A stretch of 64,000 bases of DNA from Bolinopsis microptera. Taxonomy: Eukaryota; Ctenophora; Tentaculata; Lobata; Bolinopsidae. The notes under the pieces are model-generated. The model saw nothing but the letters and a program-made list of their open reading frames with translations. It searched no databases and was not told where the DNA came from. The DNA lies in assembly GCF_026151205.1 (NCBI RefSeq), contig NC_087083.1, positions 11,220,944 through 11,284,943 of the forward strand. Direction: 5' to 3'. This document shows positions 53,701-64,000 of the stretch, piece by piece. The translations under genes were made by a program, and so were the position numbers. Every line of letters starts with the position of its first letter. Position 1 is the first letter of the stretch.

Positions 53701-56700
53701 TTCCGAAAAATGCACTTTGACCAGGAAATGCTCGATTAGAAAAATGGGAATCCTCAAACAAAATTTTTATGGTATGGAAAGGGTGCACTAGATGGTCACT
53801 GAACTTTCTATGAGGTCATTTGGGCTGGACATTTTTGGTGTAAAAAAAGGATTCTGAAAATTGAACGACTTGGAAAGACTTTATTTGAACGGACATAACT
53901 ACGGAAACTATATACTAGCTAGTAGCTATATACTAGTCCTTCTAGCATCCACGTTATGTCCATTCAAATAAAGTCCGATAAGGTATTTTGTAATGAATGC
54001 ATCTTCAAAGTAAGAAGGTTAATAATATTTCCATCTTACTTCGCAGTCGAGTAGTTTCCTGGAGTTGCTGCAGCAAATTCTAATGTTCCGTACTTATCGT
54101 CTTTTCGCTTAATAGCCTTGCACACTTTATCTAAAATGAAGCTATTGCATTATCATTTAGGGGTGGTCAAATAAACTGACTCATACAAGAAACAGAAAGA
54201 ATACAAGGAATACAAGGAATACAAGGAATACAAGGAATACAAGGAATACAAGGAATACAAGGAATACAAGGAATACAAGGAATACAAGGAATACAAGGAA
54301 TACAAGGAATACAAGGAATACAAGGAATACAAGGAATACAAGGAATACAAGGAATACAAGGAATACAAGGAATACAAGGAATACAAGGAATACAAGGAAT
54401 ACAAGGAATACAAGGAATACAAGGAATACAAGGAATACAAGGAATACAAGGAATACAAGGAATACAAGGAATACAAGGAATACAAGGAATACAAGGAATA
54501 CAAGGAATACAAGGAATACAAGGAATACAAGGAATACACGAAATACAAGGAATACAAGGAATACAAGGAATACAAGGAATACAAGGAATACAAAGAATAC
54601 AAGGAATACAAGGAATACAAGGAATACAAGGAATACAAGGAATACAAGGAATACAAGGAATACAAGGAATACAAGGAATACAAGGAATACAAGGAATACA
54701 AGGAATACAAGGAATACAAGGAATACAAGGAATACAAAGAATACAAGGAATACAAGGAATACAAGGAATATAAGGAAGACAAGAAGACAAGGAAGACGAG
54801 GATTTGAAGTACATACCAAAAGTTCTAAACCGTTACTTTAAATGAGTTACTTATTATCGAAGAACAAATTAGTACAAAACTAATAAATCTCTGCAGCTAT
54901 CATTACTAATTCTAAAAATTCCAGGAAAGCTTGAAATAAAATAAGCAGCTAATTACGAGCTCTCAATTGGTAAATAAGTATTAAAAATATAATTACTCAC
55001 CAGCTATGGTAATATGGACAATGTTGCTTTTATGTAGTTTCTCAATGTCTTTTATTTTGTTACGTTGACAATAGAACCATCCCTGTGAGAAAGGATCGCT
55101 GACCGAAGAGTCTAGAGTGTAGATAGATATATCTCCGTCATCATCTTCTGTACTTTGCACTAAGGAATATGTGGTGAACACTATTCGGACTAGTAAGCAT
55201 TATCATTGGATTTCTGTTTAACAACACTTTTAGTTGATTTGCTAACACTTTTTTAAGAGGCAATTAAAAAATTCATGTTTCACCTCTGTAGACGATTTCA
55301 TACATCTAAATATTTTTTAACAGTGTTTTCGGTATTAAAAATTTTAATTTATACAATCGTTTTCACAAGCGGACCCATTGTGCGACTGTCTAACTTTTGC
55401 AGGATTATTTTATTGAAGCCTTATAACAAACCCTCGTGTGTGTGACCATGATTCTTCTCTGATTTGGATATATTGTCTATATCTTGATGGAACCACCTGA
55501 CTCCTGCCCCAGTGTTGTTAACCCGGGAAAAGTCGTTAAGTAGGACCTGGCAGGTGAGCACTGCTTTCTCTCCTCTCTCCACAAGTTGATACTCAGGGGA
55601 CGCTATCATTCCTGCAGGGGTCATATTTAGTGTAATTAATATTACTCAATTCTCTATTAATCTTATATGCAGTTTATTTTGATTGGTCAGACGATTTCCC
55701 AAACTTGACAATTTTATATTTCGGTTTTCACCTTTTCCATAGGGGCGTTCCTTTACATCAACTTCACCAGATTGCATTAGGGAGGCCTTCGAGTTGAAAA
55801 TCCAAACAATTTGTTGTCTCTGAAACATATGGCTAGTTAATATTCTGAGGTAAAGTGTGAATATAATACGCAGGTGTTGAGGTGTTATATGATTATATAA
55901 TCGGAATATTCGAATTATCGCGTGTTCGAGTTATTTCATTAATTTGTTACCATTTCAGTGTGTGTAACCAACTGATATACTATACAGTATATACTATATT
56001 ATATAACATTTGTTTTCCTATATCAGTATAATATATATAATATACTGATATAGGAAAAAAATGTTTCAACTTAGGAGCATTCTTGAGTAAATCTTACGTT
56101 TGGTATAAATTCCAAAACACCAGATGCTAATTCCCCGGCCAGAGAAATATCTTTAAAGGCATTTTCCCATAACATCACGTCTTTTATTTTGCTGTCTGAT
56201 ATAATCCTAGGGAAAATTTATAAGCAGTTTTTTTGCAAATACTCTTTCATTTCTGTTAGTCACCTATTTGGATGGTGTTGAAGGTAAACTTACGTTTTGT
56301 CACCTATTTGGATGGTGTTGAAGGTAAACTTACGTTTTGTCACCTATTTAGATGGTGTTGAAGGTGAACTTACGTTTTGTCACCTATTTGGATGGTGTTG
56401 AAGGTAAACTTACGTTTTGTCACCTATTTGGATGGTGTTGAAGGTAAACTTACGTTTTGTCACCTATTTGGATGGTGTTGAAGGTAAACTTCCCTCCGTT
56501 TTTTATAACAGGTGTGGCGAACTTATCATAACGGGGAATTTTGCGTTCTCTGCAGGACCTCGTAGTTCTTTGAGACTCGGAAACTGAAAAAAAAGTTGTT
56601 CAGTAAGGGCAATTATGGTTACCTTCATCAGCATTGAAAAGTAAGGGCTATTATTTTTCCCTTGATAAACTTTCTGAACAGTGAGGGCTGTTATGGTTAC

Positions 56701-57266
56701 CTTGGTCAAATCTCTGAACAGTAAGGGCTATTTCCGTATTTTTAGTTACATCAACACACACTGTTCTCCATATTCCGTCGCAACGCAGTTGAGGCTGAGG
56801 AAAATAATAATAACGTATAATTGCTTTTATTATTTAATGATTGAAGGAAACATAACAGTATAATTTTAGATTTGTTTGGAGAGGCGAATCATACACAGTT
56901 TAGAGGCGAATCATACACAGTATAATGGATGACTAAACAAGTAATTGTGCGAGTATCGATGTAACAATGTTTATTATCTAGCTATAAAATGTAAATAACA
57001 ATGTTTATTATAGTGAACAAACTCATCAAAATCAAATTATTTTTAGTATTCTCCTGCTAAAAGAGGATTATATAATAAGAAATTAAGAACGCCAGGAAAC
57101 TTACAGTCAGATGGAAAACTTCAGGGCAGTACCTTGTCCAAACTTGCAACACTTTATCAGATGAGCTTGGTGCTTCCTTACTGTTACCAGTAGTGATCCT
57201 AATCAGTTCAGCACCTGTGTTTCTATCTGAGCAAGCGAGGGATTCAGATTGTATAGAGTAACTCAC
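46786..57266 (-). CDS. adhesion GPCR, 21 exons visible, 5' end beyond the window
   Basis: I assembled this by eye from GT-AG sites. Exons (5' to 3'): 57266-57105, 56794-56701, 56583-56454, 56206-56098, 55819-55732, 55611-55447, 55180-55001, 54130-54040, 53411-53300, 52536-52328, 52010-51854, 51675-51505, 51085-50945, 50780-50668, 50162-50077, 49516-49404, 49230-49158, 48720-48642, 48429-48282, 47666-47532, 46935-46786. All 20 junction phases agree, giving 2706 nt and 901 codons with the stop at 46786-46788. Order: unassigned Cys-containing extracellular region, one Ig-like domain, HormR-like module, GAIN with GPS, seven helices, short acidic tail. The receptor would sit in the plasma membrane and self-cleave at the GPS. 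Ig-HormR-GAIN-7TM recalls the ADGRA group, but an orthologue is not assigned. The first exon boundary is uncertain because it merges into the 44-bp array. Confidence 0.92.
47313..47360. other. two adjacent perfect AT palindromes in an intron
   Basis: 47313-47338 (actcatta ... taatgagt) and 47339-47360 (gcttttatat ... aaaagc) are back-to-back perfect palindromes in the intron before the last exon. They may be the centre of a MITE. Flanking 47040-47460 has repeated 'cgcttataa' motifs. Confidence 0.8.
47693..48178. repeat. 13-bp tandem repeat (actataccacact)n in an intron
   Basis: About 36 copies of a 13-mer fill most of the intron between the TM5 and TM6 exons and stop 27 bp from the TM6 acceptor. 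Confidence 0.95.
50240..50612. mobile_element. partial H element in the TM1/TM2 intron
   Basis: It matches the unique centre and right arm of the full H element (26330-26697): 'cagctgtactcggcaata', 'gaaatactaggtatcgaccc', 'ccgatttcattctcggtatc'. The left arm is mostly missing. Confidence 0.85.
50945..52536 (-). CDS. adhesion GPCR GAIN domain and GPS
   Basis: Exons 52536-52328, 52010-51854 and 51675-51505 give the helical and beta parts of a GAIN domain (for example SPVVGIKISNHSALPVTITF). Exon 51085-50945 is the GPS: CVYWDVEEVGWKSDNC ... VQCVCHHLTSFAILM. It has the four cysteines, two tryptophans and an intact HL-T cleavage tripeptide. Autoproteolysis and a tethered agonist beginning TSFAILM are therefore expected. 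Confidence 0.95.
51102..51489. repeat. 7-bp tandem repeat (ctataaa)n filling the GAIN/GPS intron
   Basis: About 55 copies of a heptamer, essentially without substitutions, occupy about 390 bp of the 419-bp intron 51086-51504. Only about 16 bp remain on either side for splice signals. Confidence 0.97.
52512..53215 (-). repeat. 48-bp minisatellite spanning an adhesion GPCR acceptor
   Basis: About 14 copies of a 48-bp unit. On the gene strand each unit carries 'tttatatcatttcag' (3' splice site) followed by the first about 23 bp of exon 52536-52328 ('aacggtaccacaccacaccc'). Some copies read 'tttcataac', losing the AG. The genuine exon uses the copy nearest the coding sequence. Confidence 0.95.
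53300..57266 (-). CDS. adhesion GPCR extracellular exons: unassigned region, Ig-like, HormR-like
   Basis: 57266-55732 encode an unassigned extracellular segment with several cysteines (LACSDRNTGAEL, LRCDGIWRTVCVDV, and a stretch ending in LASGVLEFIPN). Exons 55611-55447 and 55180-55001 form an Ig-like domain: GEKAVLTCQVLL, then AGVRWFHQDI, then GWFYCQRNKI and SNIVHITIAG. Exons 54130-54040 and 53411-53300 give VCKAIKRKDD ... KCPGGDAKMLCTSNSTWDVE ... CNFSC, a Cys/Trp pattern like the hormone-receptor (HormR) motif that often precedes GAIN domains. Confidence 0.8.
54199..54771. repeat. 9-bp tandem repeat (gaatacaag)n in an intron
   Basis: About 64 copies of a 9-mer with few substitutions, in the intron between the Ig-like and HormR-like exons. 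Because 9 is a multiple of 3, three long open frames appear on the minus strand. These are translation artefacts. Confidence 0.97.
56005..56066. other. 26-bp inverted repeat in an intron
   Basis: Arms 56005-56030 and 56041-56066 ('ttcctatatcagtata' core) with a 10-nt AT spacer and a few mismatches at the outer ends. Confidence 0.75.
56259..56490 (-). repeat. 40-bp minisatellite spanning an adhesion GPCR donor
   Basis: Six copies of a 40-bp unit. On the gene strand each has the coding end of exon 56583-56454 ('caccatccaaataggtgac' + 'aaaac') followed by the donor 'gtaagtttacc'. The copy nearest the coding exon is the genuine junction, because its phase joins to the next exon. Confidence 0.95.
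56597..56737 (-). repeat. degenerate triplication spanning an adhesion GPCR donor
   Basis: Three diverged copies of about 45-52 bp. On the gene strand each reads approximately 'atagcccttactgttcagag' followed by a variable stretch and 'aag|gtaaccat' or a mutated version. The genuine junction is at 56701. Confidence 0.7.
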
Positions 57267-60200
57267 CTGACTCAGCTACTTACCTTTGTAGGACACAGCA
57301 GGTAACTCACCTGACTCAGCTACTTACCTTTGTAAAACACAGCAGGTAACTCACCTGACTCAGCTACTTACCTTTGTAAGACACAGCAGGTAACTCACCT
57401 GACTCAGCTACTTACCTTTGTAAACCACAGCAGGTAACTCACCTGACTCAGCTACTTACCTTTGTAAGACACAGCAGGTAACTCACCTGACTCAGCTACT
57501 TACCTTTGTAGGACACAGCAGGTAACTCACCTGACTCAGCTATACTTACCTTTGTACGACACAGCAGGTAACTCATCTGACTCAGCTACTTACCTTTGTA
57601 AGACACAGCAGGTAACTCACCTGACTCAGCTACTTACCTTTGTAAGACACAGCAGGTAACTCACCTGACTCAGCTACTTACCTTTGTAAAACACAGCAGG
57701 TAACTCACCTGACTCAGCTACTTACCTTTGTAGGACACAGCAGGTAACTCACCTGACTCAGCTACTTACCTTTGTAAAACACAGCAGGTAACTCACCTGA
57801 CTCAGCTACTTACCTTTGTAAGACACAGCAGGTAACTCACCTGACTCAGCTACTTACCTTTGTAAACCACAGCAGGTAACTCACCTGACTCAGCTACTTA
57901 CCTTTGTAAGACACAGCAGGTAACTCACCTGACTCAGCTACTTACCTTTGTAGGACACAGCAGGTAACTCACCTGACTCAGCTATACTTACCTTTGTACG
58001 ACACAGCAGGTAACTCATCTGACTCAGCTACTTACCTTTGTAAGACACAGCAGGTAACTCACCTGACTCAGCTACTTACCTTTGTAAGACACAGCAGGTA
58101 ACTCACCTGACTCAGCTACTTACCTTTGTAAAACACAGCAGGTAACTCACCTGACTCAGCTACTTACCTTTGTAAAACACAGCAGGTAACTCACCTGACT
58201 CAACTACTTACCTTTGTAGGACACAGCAGGTAACTCACCTGACTCAGCTACTTACCTTTGTAAGACACAGCAGGTAACTCACCTGACTCAGCTACTTACC
58301 TTTGTAAAACACAGCAGGTAACTCACCTGACTCAGCTACTTACCTTTGTAAAACACAGCAGGTAACTCACCTGACTCAACTACTTACCTTTGTAAGACAC
58401 AGCAGGTAACTCACCTGACTCAGCTACTTACCTTTGTAAGACACAGCAGGTAACTCACCTGACTCAGCTTCTTACCTTTGTAAGACACAGCAGGTAACTC
58501 ACCTGACTCAGCTACTTAAATTACCTTTGTAGGACACAGCAGGTAACTCACCTGACTCAACTACTTACCTTTGTAAAACACAGCAGGTAACTCACCTGAC
58601 TCAGCTACTTACCTTTGTAAGACACAGCAGGTAACTCACCTGACTCAGCTACTTACCTTTGTAAGACACAGCAGGTAACTCACCTGACTCAACTACTTAC
58701 CTTTGTAAAACACAGCAGGTAACTCACCTGACTCAGCTACTTACCTTTGTAAGACAGAGCAGGTAACTCACCTGACTCAGCTACTTACCTTTGTAAGACA
58801 CAGCAGGTAACTCACCTGACTCAGCTACTTACCTTTGTAAGACACAGCAGGTAACTCACCTGACTCAGCTACTTACCTTTGTAAGACACAGCAGGTAACT
58901 CACCTGACTCAGTTACTTACCTTTGTAGGACACAGCAGGTAACTCACCTACTTACCTTTGTAGGACACAGCAGGTAACTCACCTGACTCAGCTACTTACC
59001 TTTGTAAAACACAGCAGGTAACTCACCTGACTCAGCTACTCACCTTTGTAAGACACAGCAGGTAACTCACCTGACTCAGCTACTTACCTTTGTAGGACAC
59101 AGCAGGTAACTCACCTGACTCAGTTACTTACCTTTGTAAGACACAGCAGGTAACTCACTCGACTCAGCTACTTACCTTTGGAGGACACAGCAGGTAACTC
59201 ACCTGACTCAGCTACTTACCTTCGTAGGACACAGCAGGTAACTCACCTGAGTCAGCTACTTACCTTTGTAAGACACAGCAGGTAACTCACCTGACTCAGC
59301 TACTTACCTTTGTAGGACACAGCAGGTAACTCACCTGACTCAGCTACTTACCTTTGTAAGACACAGCAGGTAACTCACCTGACTCAGCTACTTACCTTTG
59401 TAAGACACAGCAGGTAACTCACCTGACTCAGCTACTTACCTTTGTAAGACACAGCAGGTAACTCACCTGACTCAGCTACTTACCTTTGTAAAACACAGCA
59501 GGTAACTCACCTGACTCAGCTACTTACCTTTGTAAAACACAGCAGGTAACTCACCTGACTCAGCTACTTACCTTGGTAAGACACAGCAGGTAACTCGCCT
59601 GACTCAGCTACTTACCTTTGTAATACACAGCAGGTAACTCACCTGACTCAGCTACTTAAATTACCTTTGTAGGACACAGCAGGTAACTTACCTGACTCAA
59701 CTACTTACCTTTGTAAAACACAGCAGGTAACTCACCTGACTCAACTACTTACCTTTGTAAAACACAGCAGGTAACTCACCTGACTCAGCTACTTACCTTT
59801 GTAAGACACAGCAGGTAACTCACCTGACTCAGCTACTTACCTTTGTAGGACACAGCAGGTAACTCACCTGACTCAGCTACTTACCTTTGTAAAACACAGC
59901 AGGTAACTCACCTGACTCAGCTAATTAACTTTGTAGGACACAGCAGGTAACTCACCTGACTCAGCTACTTACCTTTGTAGGACACAGCAGGTAACTCACC
60001 TGACTCAGCTACTTACTTTTGTAGGACACAGCAGGTAACTCACCTGACTCAGCTACTTACCTTTGTAGGACACAGCAGGTAACTCACCTGACTCAGCTAC
60101 TTACCTTTGTAGGACACAGCAGGTAACTCACCTGACTCAGCTACTTACCTTTGTAAAACACAGCAGGTAACTCACCTGACTCAGCTACTTACCTTTGTAA

Positions 60201-62727
60201 AACACAGCAGGTAACTCACCTGACTCAGCTACTTACCTTTGTAAAATACAGCAGGTAACTCACCTGACTCAGCTACTTACCTTTGTAAGACACAGCAGGT
60301 AACTCATCTGACTCAGCTACTTACCTTTGTAAGACACAGCAGGTAACTCACCTGACTCAGCTACTTACCTTTGTAAGACACAGCAGGTAACTCACCTGAC
60401 TCAGCTACTTACCTTTGTAAAACACAGCAGGTAACTCACCTGACTCAGCTACTTACCTTTGTAAAACACAGCAGGTAACTCACCTGACTCAACTACTTAC
60501 CTTTGTAGGACACAGCAGGTAACTCACCTGACTCAGCTACTTACCTTTGTAAGACACAGCAGGTAACTCACCTGACTCAGCTACTTACCTTTGTAAAACA
60601 CAGCAGGTAACTCACCTGACTCAGCTACTTACCTTTGTAAAACACAGCAGGTAACTCACCTGACTCAACTACTTACCTTTGTAAGACACAGCAGGTAACT
60701 CACCTGACTCAGCTACTTACCTTTGTAAGACACAGCAGGTAACTCACCTGACTCAGCTACTTACCTTTGTAAGACACAGCAGGTAACTCACCTGACTCAG
60801 CTACTTAAATTACCTTTGTAGGACACAGCAGGTAACTCACCTGACTCAACTACTTACCTTTGTAAAACACAGCAGGTAACTCACCTGACTCAACTACTTA
60901 CCTTTGTAAAACACAGCAGGTAACTCACCTGACTCAGCTACTTACCTTTGTAAGACAGAGCAGGTAACTTACCTGACTCAGCTACTTACCTTTGTAAGAC
61001 ACAGCAGGTAACTCACCTGACTCAGCTACTTACCTTTGTAAGACACAGCAGGTAACTCACCTGACTCAGCTACTTACCTTTGTAAGACACAGCAGGTAAC
61101 TCACCTGACTCAGTTACTTACCTTTGTAGGACACAGCAGGTAACTCACCTACTTACCTTTGTAGGACACAGCAGGTAACTCACCTGACTCAGCTACTTAC
61201 CTTTGTAAAACACAGCAGGTAACTCACCTGACTCAGCTACTCACCTTTGTAAGACACAGCAGGTAACTCACCTGACTCAGCTACTTACCTTTGTAAGACA
61301 CAGCAGGTAACTCACCTGACTCAGCTACTTACCTTTGTAAGACACAGCAGGTAACTCACCTGACTCAGCTACTTACCTTTGTAAAACACAGCAGGTAACT
61401 CACCTGACTCAGCTACTTACCTTTGTAAAACACAGCAGGTAACTCACCTGACTCAGCTACTTACCTTTGTAAAACACAGCAGGTAACTCACCTGACTCAG
61501 CTACTTACCTTTGTAAAACACAGCAGGTAACTCACCTGACTCAGCTAATTAACTTTGTAGGACACAGCAGGTAACTCACCTGACTCAGCTACTTACCTTT
61601 GTAGGACACAGCAGGTAACTCACCTGACTCAGCTACTTACCTTTTTAAAACACAGCAGGTAACTCACCTGACTCAGCTACTTACCTTTGTAAAACACAGC
61701 AGGTAACTCACCTGACTCAGCTACTTACCTTTGTAAAATACAGCAGGTAACTCACCTGACTCAGCTACTTACCTTTGTAAGACACAGCAGGTAACTCACC
61801 TGACTCAGCTACTTACCTTTGTAGGACACAGCAGGTAACTCACCTGACTCAGCTACTTACCTTTGTAAAACACAGCAGGTAACTCACCTGACTCAGCTAC
61901 TTACCTTTGTAAGACACAGCAGGTAACTCACCTGACTCAGCTACTTAACTTTGTAAGACACAGCAGGTAACTCACCTGACTCAGTTACTTACCTTTGTAG
62001 GACACAGCAGGTAACTCACCTACTTACCTTTGTAGGACACAGCAGGTAACTCACCTGACTCAGCTACTTACCTTTGTAGGACACAGCAGGTAACTCACCT
62101 GACTCAGCTACTTACCTTTGTAGGACACAGCAGGTAACTCACCTGACTCAGCTACTTACCTTTGTAGGACACAGCAGGTAACTCACCTGACTCAGCTACT
62201 TACCTTTGTAAAACACAGCAGGTAACTCACCTGACTCAGCTACTTACCTTTGTAAAACACAGCAGGTAACTCACCTGACTCAGCTACTTACCTTTGTAAA
62301 ATACAGCAGGTAACTCACCTGACTTAGCTACTTACCTTTGTAAGACACAGCAGGTAACTCATCTGACTCAGCTACTTACCTTTGTAAGACACAGCAGGTA
62401 ACTCACCTGACTCAGCTACTTACCTTTGTAGGACACAGCAGGTAACTCACCTGACTCAGCTACTTACCTTTGTAAGACACAGCAGGTAACTCACCTGACT
62501 CAGCTACTTACCTTTGTAAGACACAGCAGGTAACTCACCTGACTCCGCTACTTACCTTTGTAAGACACAACAGGTAACTCACCTGACTCAGCTACTTACT
62601 TTTGTAAGACACAGCAGGTAACTCACCTGACTCAGCTACTTACCTTTGTAGGACACAGCAGGTTACTCACCTGACTCAGCTACTTACCTTTGTAGGACAC
62701 AGCAGGTAACTCACCTGACTCAGTCTT
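57260..62727 (-). repeat. 44-bp splice-site-bearing satellite, about 124 copies
   Basis: Each 44-bp unit, read on the adhesion GPCR strand, contains 'tcag|gtgagttacc' and 'acaaag|gtaagtag', two sequences matching the 5' splice site consensus. They delimit a 27-bp block in frame phase 0. The unit shares 'gtgagttac' with the first coding exon seen (57266). Variation (tcc/tct/ttt before acaaag) and marker variants recur at about 1.14-kb intervals ('cttaaattacc' at about 58515, 59655, 60803), so longer blocks have been duplicated. Confidence 0.97.
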
Positions 62728-63042
62728 GCCAGTACTGTCATAAACTGTAACCAACTATTTAAAAATAAGATATCTTTTGCTAGAATTTTAAATTTTAAGT
62801 CATAGAGCAATCTTCTCAATTTTAAAATTTAAAAATAACATTTTACCCTAACTATGATATGGTGGCATTTCATACTTAACTAAAATTCAACTTTAAAAGT
62901 CAATAGATTATTAGTCACAACAAAATTATAGTTTAAGACATCCATTTTGCATTGTGTTTCCAATATTAGAATTTATGATATGTATTGATTGAATAATTGG
63001 TAATAAATTTAACTTTTGTTTTATTAACTTTTGTTTTATTAC
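62728..63042. other. unique island inside the 44-bp satellite
   Basis: 315 bp of AT-rich non-repetitive sequence with no recognised feature, interrupting the array. Its right edge has 'aacttttgttttatt' duplicated. Confidence 0.8.
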
Positions 63043-64000
63043 TTACCTTTGTAAAACACAGCAGGTAACTCACCTGACTCAGCTACTTACCTTTGTAAGA
63101 CACAGCAGGTAACTCACCTGACTCAGCTACTTACCTTTGTAAAACACAGCAGGTAACTCACCTGACTCAGCTACTTACCTTTGTAAGACACAGCAGGTAA
63201 CTCACCTGACTCAGCTACTTACCTTTGTAAGACACAGCAGGTAACTCACCTGACTCAGCTACTTACCTTTGTAAGACACAGCAGGTAACTCACCTGACTC
63301 AGCTACTTACCTTTGTAAAACACAGCAGGTAACTCACCTGACTCAGCTACTTACCTTTGTAAAACACAGCAGGTAACTCACCTGACTCAGCTACTTACCT
63401 TTGTAAAACACAGCAGGTAACTCACCTGACTCAGCTACTTACCTTTGTAAAATACAGCAGGTAACTCACCTGACTCAGCTACTTACCTTTGTAAGACACA
63501 GCAGGTAACTCACCTGACTCAGCTACTTACCTTTGTAGGACACAGCAGGTAACTCACCTGACTCAGCTACTTACCTTTGTAAAACACAGCAGGTAACTCA
63601 CCTGACTCAGCTACTTACCTTTGTAAGACACAGCAGGTAACTCACCTGACTCAGCTACTTAACTTTGTAGGACACAGCAGGTAACTCACCTGACTCAGCT
63701 ACTTACCTTTGTAGGACACAGCAGGTAACTCACCTGACTCAGCTACTTACCTTTGTAAAATACAGCAGGTAACTCACCTGACTCAGCTACTTACCTTTGT
63801 AGGACACATCAGGTAACTCACCTGACTCAGCTACTTACCTTTGTAAAACACAGCAGGTAACTCACCTGACTCAGCTACTTACCTTTGTAGGACACAGCAG
63901 GTAACTCACCTGACTCAGCTACTTACCTTTGTAGGACACAGCAGGTAACTCACCTGACTCAGCTACTTACCTTTGTAGGACACAGCAGGTAACTCACCTG
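63043..64000 (-). repeat. 44-bp satellite, second block, continues past the window
   Basis: About 22 further copies of the same unit up to the last base of the window. The true upstream exon of the adhesion GPCR must lie beyond it. Confidence 0.97.

Noticed and set aside
54153-54819. Three overlapping ~210-residue minus-strand open frames
   Set aside because: They are the three translations of the 9-bp array (gaatacaag)n. The array lies in an intron between phase-matched receptor exons.
57260-64000. CRISPR-like array
   Set aside because: Units are contiguous and nearly identical with no variable spacers, and the genome is eukaryotic. It is a satellite.

Overview
This is metazoan nuclear DNA: AT-rich, with spliced genes (GT-AG introns), a multi-exon adhesion GPCR, an anoctamin, a Golgi-type sulfotransferase, two non-LTR retrotransposons and many tandem repeats. 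Nothing looks bacterial or viral. An early-branching invertebrate such as a cnidarian would fit, but the sequence does not fix the species.

Layout. 1-6317: no gene, several satellite-like repeats. 6318-10359 (+): a complete seven-exon gene for a 278-residue coiled-coil/EF-hand protein. 10866-12843 (-): an intronless anoctamin (TMEM16) gene, tail-to-tail with it, with one frameshift. 13061-16470: a stretch full of homopolymers that looks like poor consensus sequence. It overlaps the left half of a TTAA-flanked transposon (14719-17338). 18005-20374: two non-autonomous DNA transposons and a reverse-transcriptase remnant. 20989-22664 (+): a carbohydrate sulfotransferase whose C-terminus is frameshifted and partly duplicated. 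22787-28545: a 5.7-kb foldback composite between 12-bp direct repeats. 30361-37665 (+): a LINE with an SGNH-esterase ORF1 and a PHD-endonuclease-RT ORF2. 38082-45527: a four-level nest (short element, TIR transposon, LINE on the minus strand). 46786-57266 (-): 21 exons of an adhesion GPCR running Ig, HormR-like, GAIN/GPS, 7TM. All exon phases join, giving 901 codons, and the 5' end lies beyond the window. 57260-64000: more than 140 copies of a 44-bp unit, running off the window.

The main observation is that tandem arrays in two unrelated genes repeatedly straddle exon-intron junctions. Their repeat units carry the 5' or 3' splice site plus some exon sequence. I count six such junctions, including the very large terminal array. 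Other introns in the same genes are nearly filled by 7-, 8-, 9-, 12- or 13-bp repeats. Three further points stand out: a short ~80-bp repeat whose AT-rich centre was hit twice independently by large insertions; a LINE ORF1 with an SGNH-like fold that seems to have lost every catalytic residue; and a GC-rich double hairpin inside an AT-rich element.

The cellular genes (EF-hand protein, anoctamin, sulfotransferase, adhesion GPCR) have no evident shared pathway. They look like ordinary eukaryotic neighbours separated by mobile DNA.
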